A stretch of DNA of 64,000 bases from JADCRZ01 sp965200945 (GTDB lineage Bacteria > Bacteroidota > Bacteroidia > Chitinophagales > Chitinophagaceae), in NCBI GenBank assembly GCA_965200945.1, contig OZ241749.1, positions 4,712,001 to 4,776,000 on the forward strand, written 5' to 3'. The translations under genes were made by a program, and so were the position numbers. Below the pieces are notes generated by a model. It searched no databases and was not told the origin of the DNA. It was given only the letters and a program-made list of their open reading frames with translations. Below are positions 62,697-64,000 of the stretch, piece by piece; position 1 is the stretch's first letter, and every line of letters starts with the position of its first letter.

Positions 62697-64000
62697 ATGC
62701 AAAACATTCGTGCGATGAACACTATAAATGAACAAAAGAACTCGATGATAGGGCGCAAATTATTTCTCCGTCATCTTTCGGCGCTGGCCGCCGGATCGGT
62801 TGCGCTGCCCGCCCTGATGACCACTTTTCTCACCGGTTGCAAAAAAGACTTTCTGGACCAGCCGCCGCTGGATGCCATTTCGGACGAGGCTTTCTGGAAG
62901 ACGGACGAGCAGCTGAAGCTTGCTGTAAATGCCTGCTATATCGGCCTCAGGGGTAAGCCTACGATTGACCTGGAGAATATGGGCGACAACACCATCTATC
63001 CTTCCACCGCCGATTACCTGGCCATCTCTACCGGCAGGTACGATTTCAGTCTGCCCACGCTCAATACCGAATGGGTGAACCAGTATACACATATCCGCCG
63101 GTGCAATCACTTTCTTGAAAACTACGACAAAGCAACCACCGTTACCAAAGCGGCGCTCAACCAGTATGTGGGAGAAGTGCGTTTTTTGCGGGCCTACCTG
63201 TACAGCTACCTGGCGTTCTTTTTTGGCGATACGCCGCTGGTTCAAAAGACCCTGAATATCGGAGACCCCGAGCTGACGGCACCGCGCAACCCGGTGAAGG
63301 ATGTGGTGGACTGGATCCTGAAGGAGCTGGATGATGCCGCAGCCCTGTTGCCGACCTCCTATGCAAGCACCGACCTGGGCAGGATCACCAAAGGCGCCTC
63401 ACTGGGCTGGAAAGCGAAGGTGGCCCTCCAGTACGGACGGTATGCCGTTGCCGAAGCTGCCGCATCGGCTGTAATGGCGCTGGGTGTTTACCAGCTGTAT
63501 AACACAGGAGGCACCGCTGCCAGTTACAACAACCTGTTCAGATACACCGGCAAGCTGGCCAATGGAAACAACAAGGAAACGCTGTTGGCCCGCCTCTATC
63601 TTGCAAACGTATCGGTGCACAACATGAGCCGGGAAGCGCAGGTTCCTGACCAAACTTCCCGCTTCTCGCCAACCAAGTCGCTGGTAGACTCCTATCTGTG
63701 TAGCGACGGCAAGCCGATCACCGTATCGTCCCTGTATAGCGAGGCTTCTTATGCCGACCTCTTCAAGAACCGCGATCCCCGCATGTCGCAGACCGTGCTG
63801 AGTCCGGGGTCTGCCTGGGGAGGCAAGGCCGATGGTATTTCCAACGGAACCACGCTGATCTACAACTCGCCCAAATTCAATGCAGATAAGAAGGGATCTG
63901 TGACAGCAACCGGGTATTATTTCACCAAATACGTTGAGCTGAGCACGGTGGACCTGGTAACGCAGGACAGCAACGACATACACCTGCTTCGCTACGCCGA
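62697..64000 (+). CDS. SusD/RagB-family glycan-binding lipoprotein, partial (runs off the right edge)
   Basis: At least 434 residues are in the window. In-frame ATGs are at 62697, 62715 and 62745; all feed a leader with GRKLFLRHLSALAAGSVALP and a lipobox ending LTGC, about 36-52 residues in, longer than usual for SusD and with a basic n-region. The mature part starts KKDFLDQPPLDAISDEAFWK, the standard SusD opening, and contains YVGEVRFLRAYLYSYLAFFF, DTPLVQKTLN and GRITKGASLGWKAKVALQYG. It lies 68 bp after its susC partner. The C-terminal SusD domain is beyond the window. Confidence 0.94.
   Translation, partial: MQNIRAMNTINEQKNSMIGRKLFLRHLSALAAGSVALPALMTTFLTGCKKDFLDQPPLDAISDEAFWKTDEQLKLAVNACYIGLRGKPTIDLENMGDNTIYPSTADYLAISTGRYDFSLPTLNTEWVNQYTHIRRCNHFLENYDKATTVTKAALNQYVGEVRFLRAYLYSYLAFFFGDTPLVQKTLNIGDPELTAPRNPVKDVVDWILKELDDAAALLPTSYASTDLGRITKGASLGWKAKVALQYGRYAVAEAAASAVMALGVYQLYNTGGTAASYNNLFRYTGKLANGNNKETLLARLYLANVSVHNMSREAQVPDQTSRFSPTKSLVDSYLCSDGKPITVSSLYSEASYADLFKNRDPRMSQTVLSPGSAWGGKADGISNGTTLIYNSPKFNADKKGSVTATGYYFTKYVELSTVDLVTQDSNDIHLLRYA

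Overview
The window reads as chromosomal DNA of a Bacteroidota bacterium, most likely family Chitinophagaceae or a close relative. The grounds are three SusC/SusD pairs, ECF sigma/FecR regulation, Bacteroidota-type promoters (TTTG, 19-nt spacer, TAnnTTTG) and weak Shine-Dalgarno sequences. No species can be named from sequence alone.

Layout. 1-5118 is core-like: a LacI-type regulator running off the left edge, uxuA, aspS, an MtfA-like zinc peptidase and tRNA-Ser(GCT). 5227-24022 is an accessory alpha-mannan-type polysaccharide utilisation locus (PUL): GH92, ECF sigma factor, LacI regulator, SusD, SusC, GH76, galM and GH9. It is damaged by mobile DNA. A 1266-bp IS5-group element sits inside a hairpin beside a DUF1080 remnant, a 1069-bp IS903-type element splits the GH76 gene exactly, and an IS3-family transposase remnant lies upstream of GH9. 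A FecR gene has been cut to a stub. 24581-27467 holds an FAD oxidoreductase and a YeiH-type exporter.

27734-37594 is the most unusual part. A six-gene minus-strand operon encodes a 79-aa protein, two paralogous ~490-aa proteins of unknown function, a small protein with a ribosome-inactivating-protein-like motif, a small papain-like cysteine peptidase candidate and a two-TM protein ending in a GH25 lysozyme domain. Divergent to it are a small beta-rich protein, a TPR-histidine kinase and a LytTR response regulator. The divergent intergenic region carries a direct repeat with LytTR-like geometry. I propose a regulated, possibly lysis-released toxin or effector cassette. This is inference.

38125-50125 is a glucuronoxylan PUL: SusC, SusD, SGNH esterase, CE15 glucuronoyl esterase, GH8 exo-oligoxylanase and GH67 alpha-glucuronidase. 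A LacI-type operator overlaps the promoter upstream of susC. UxuA at the left edge could take uronate-derived mannonate onward. 50128-54940 holds an uncertain ORF, REP-like palindromes fused to a truncated SDR gene, a PRC-barrel/DUF2382 protein, an OmpA-type protein, transaldolase and a receiver protein whose phospho-acceptor Asp is Glu. 55157-64000 is a third PUL: GH172 (DUF2961), ECF sigma factor, FecR anti-sigma, SusC with an STN domain and a SusD that runs off the right edge.
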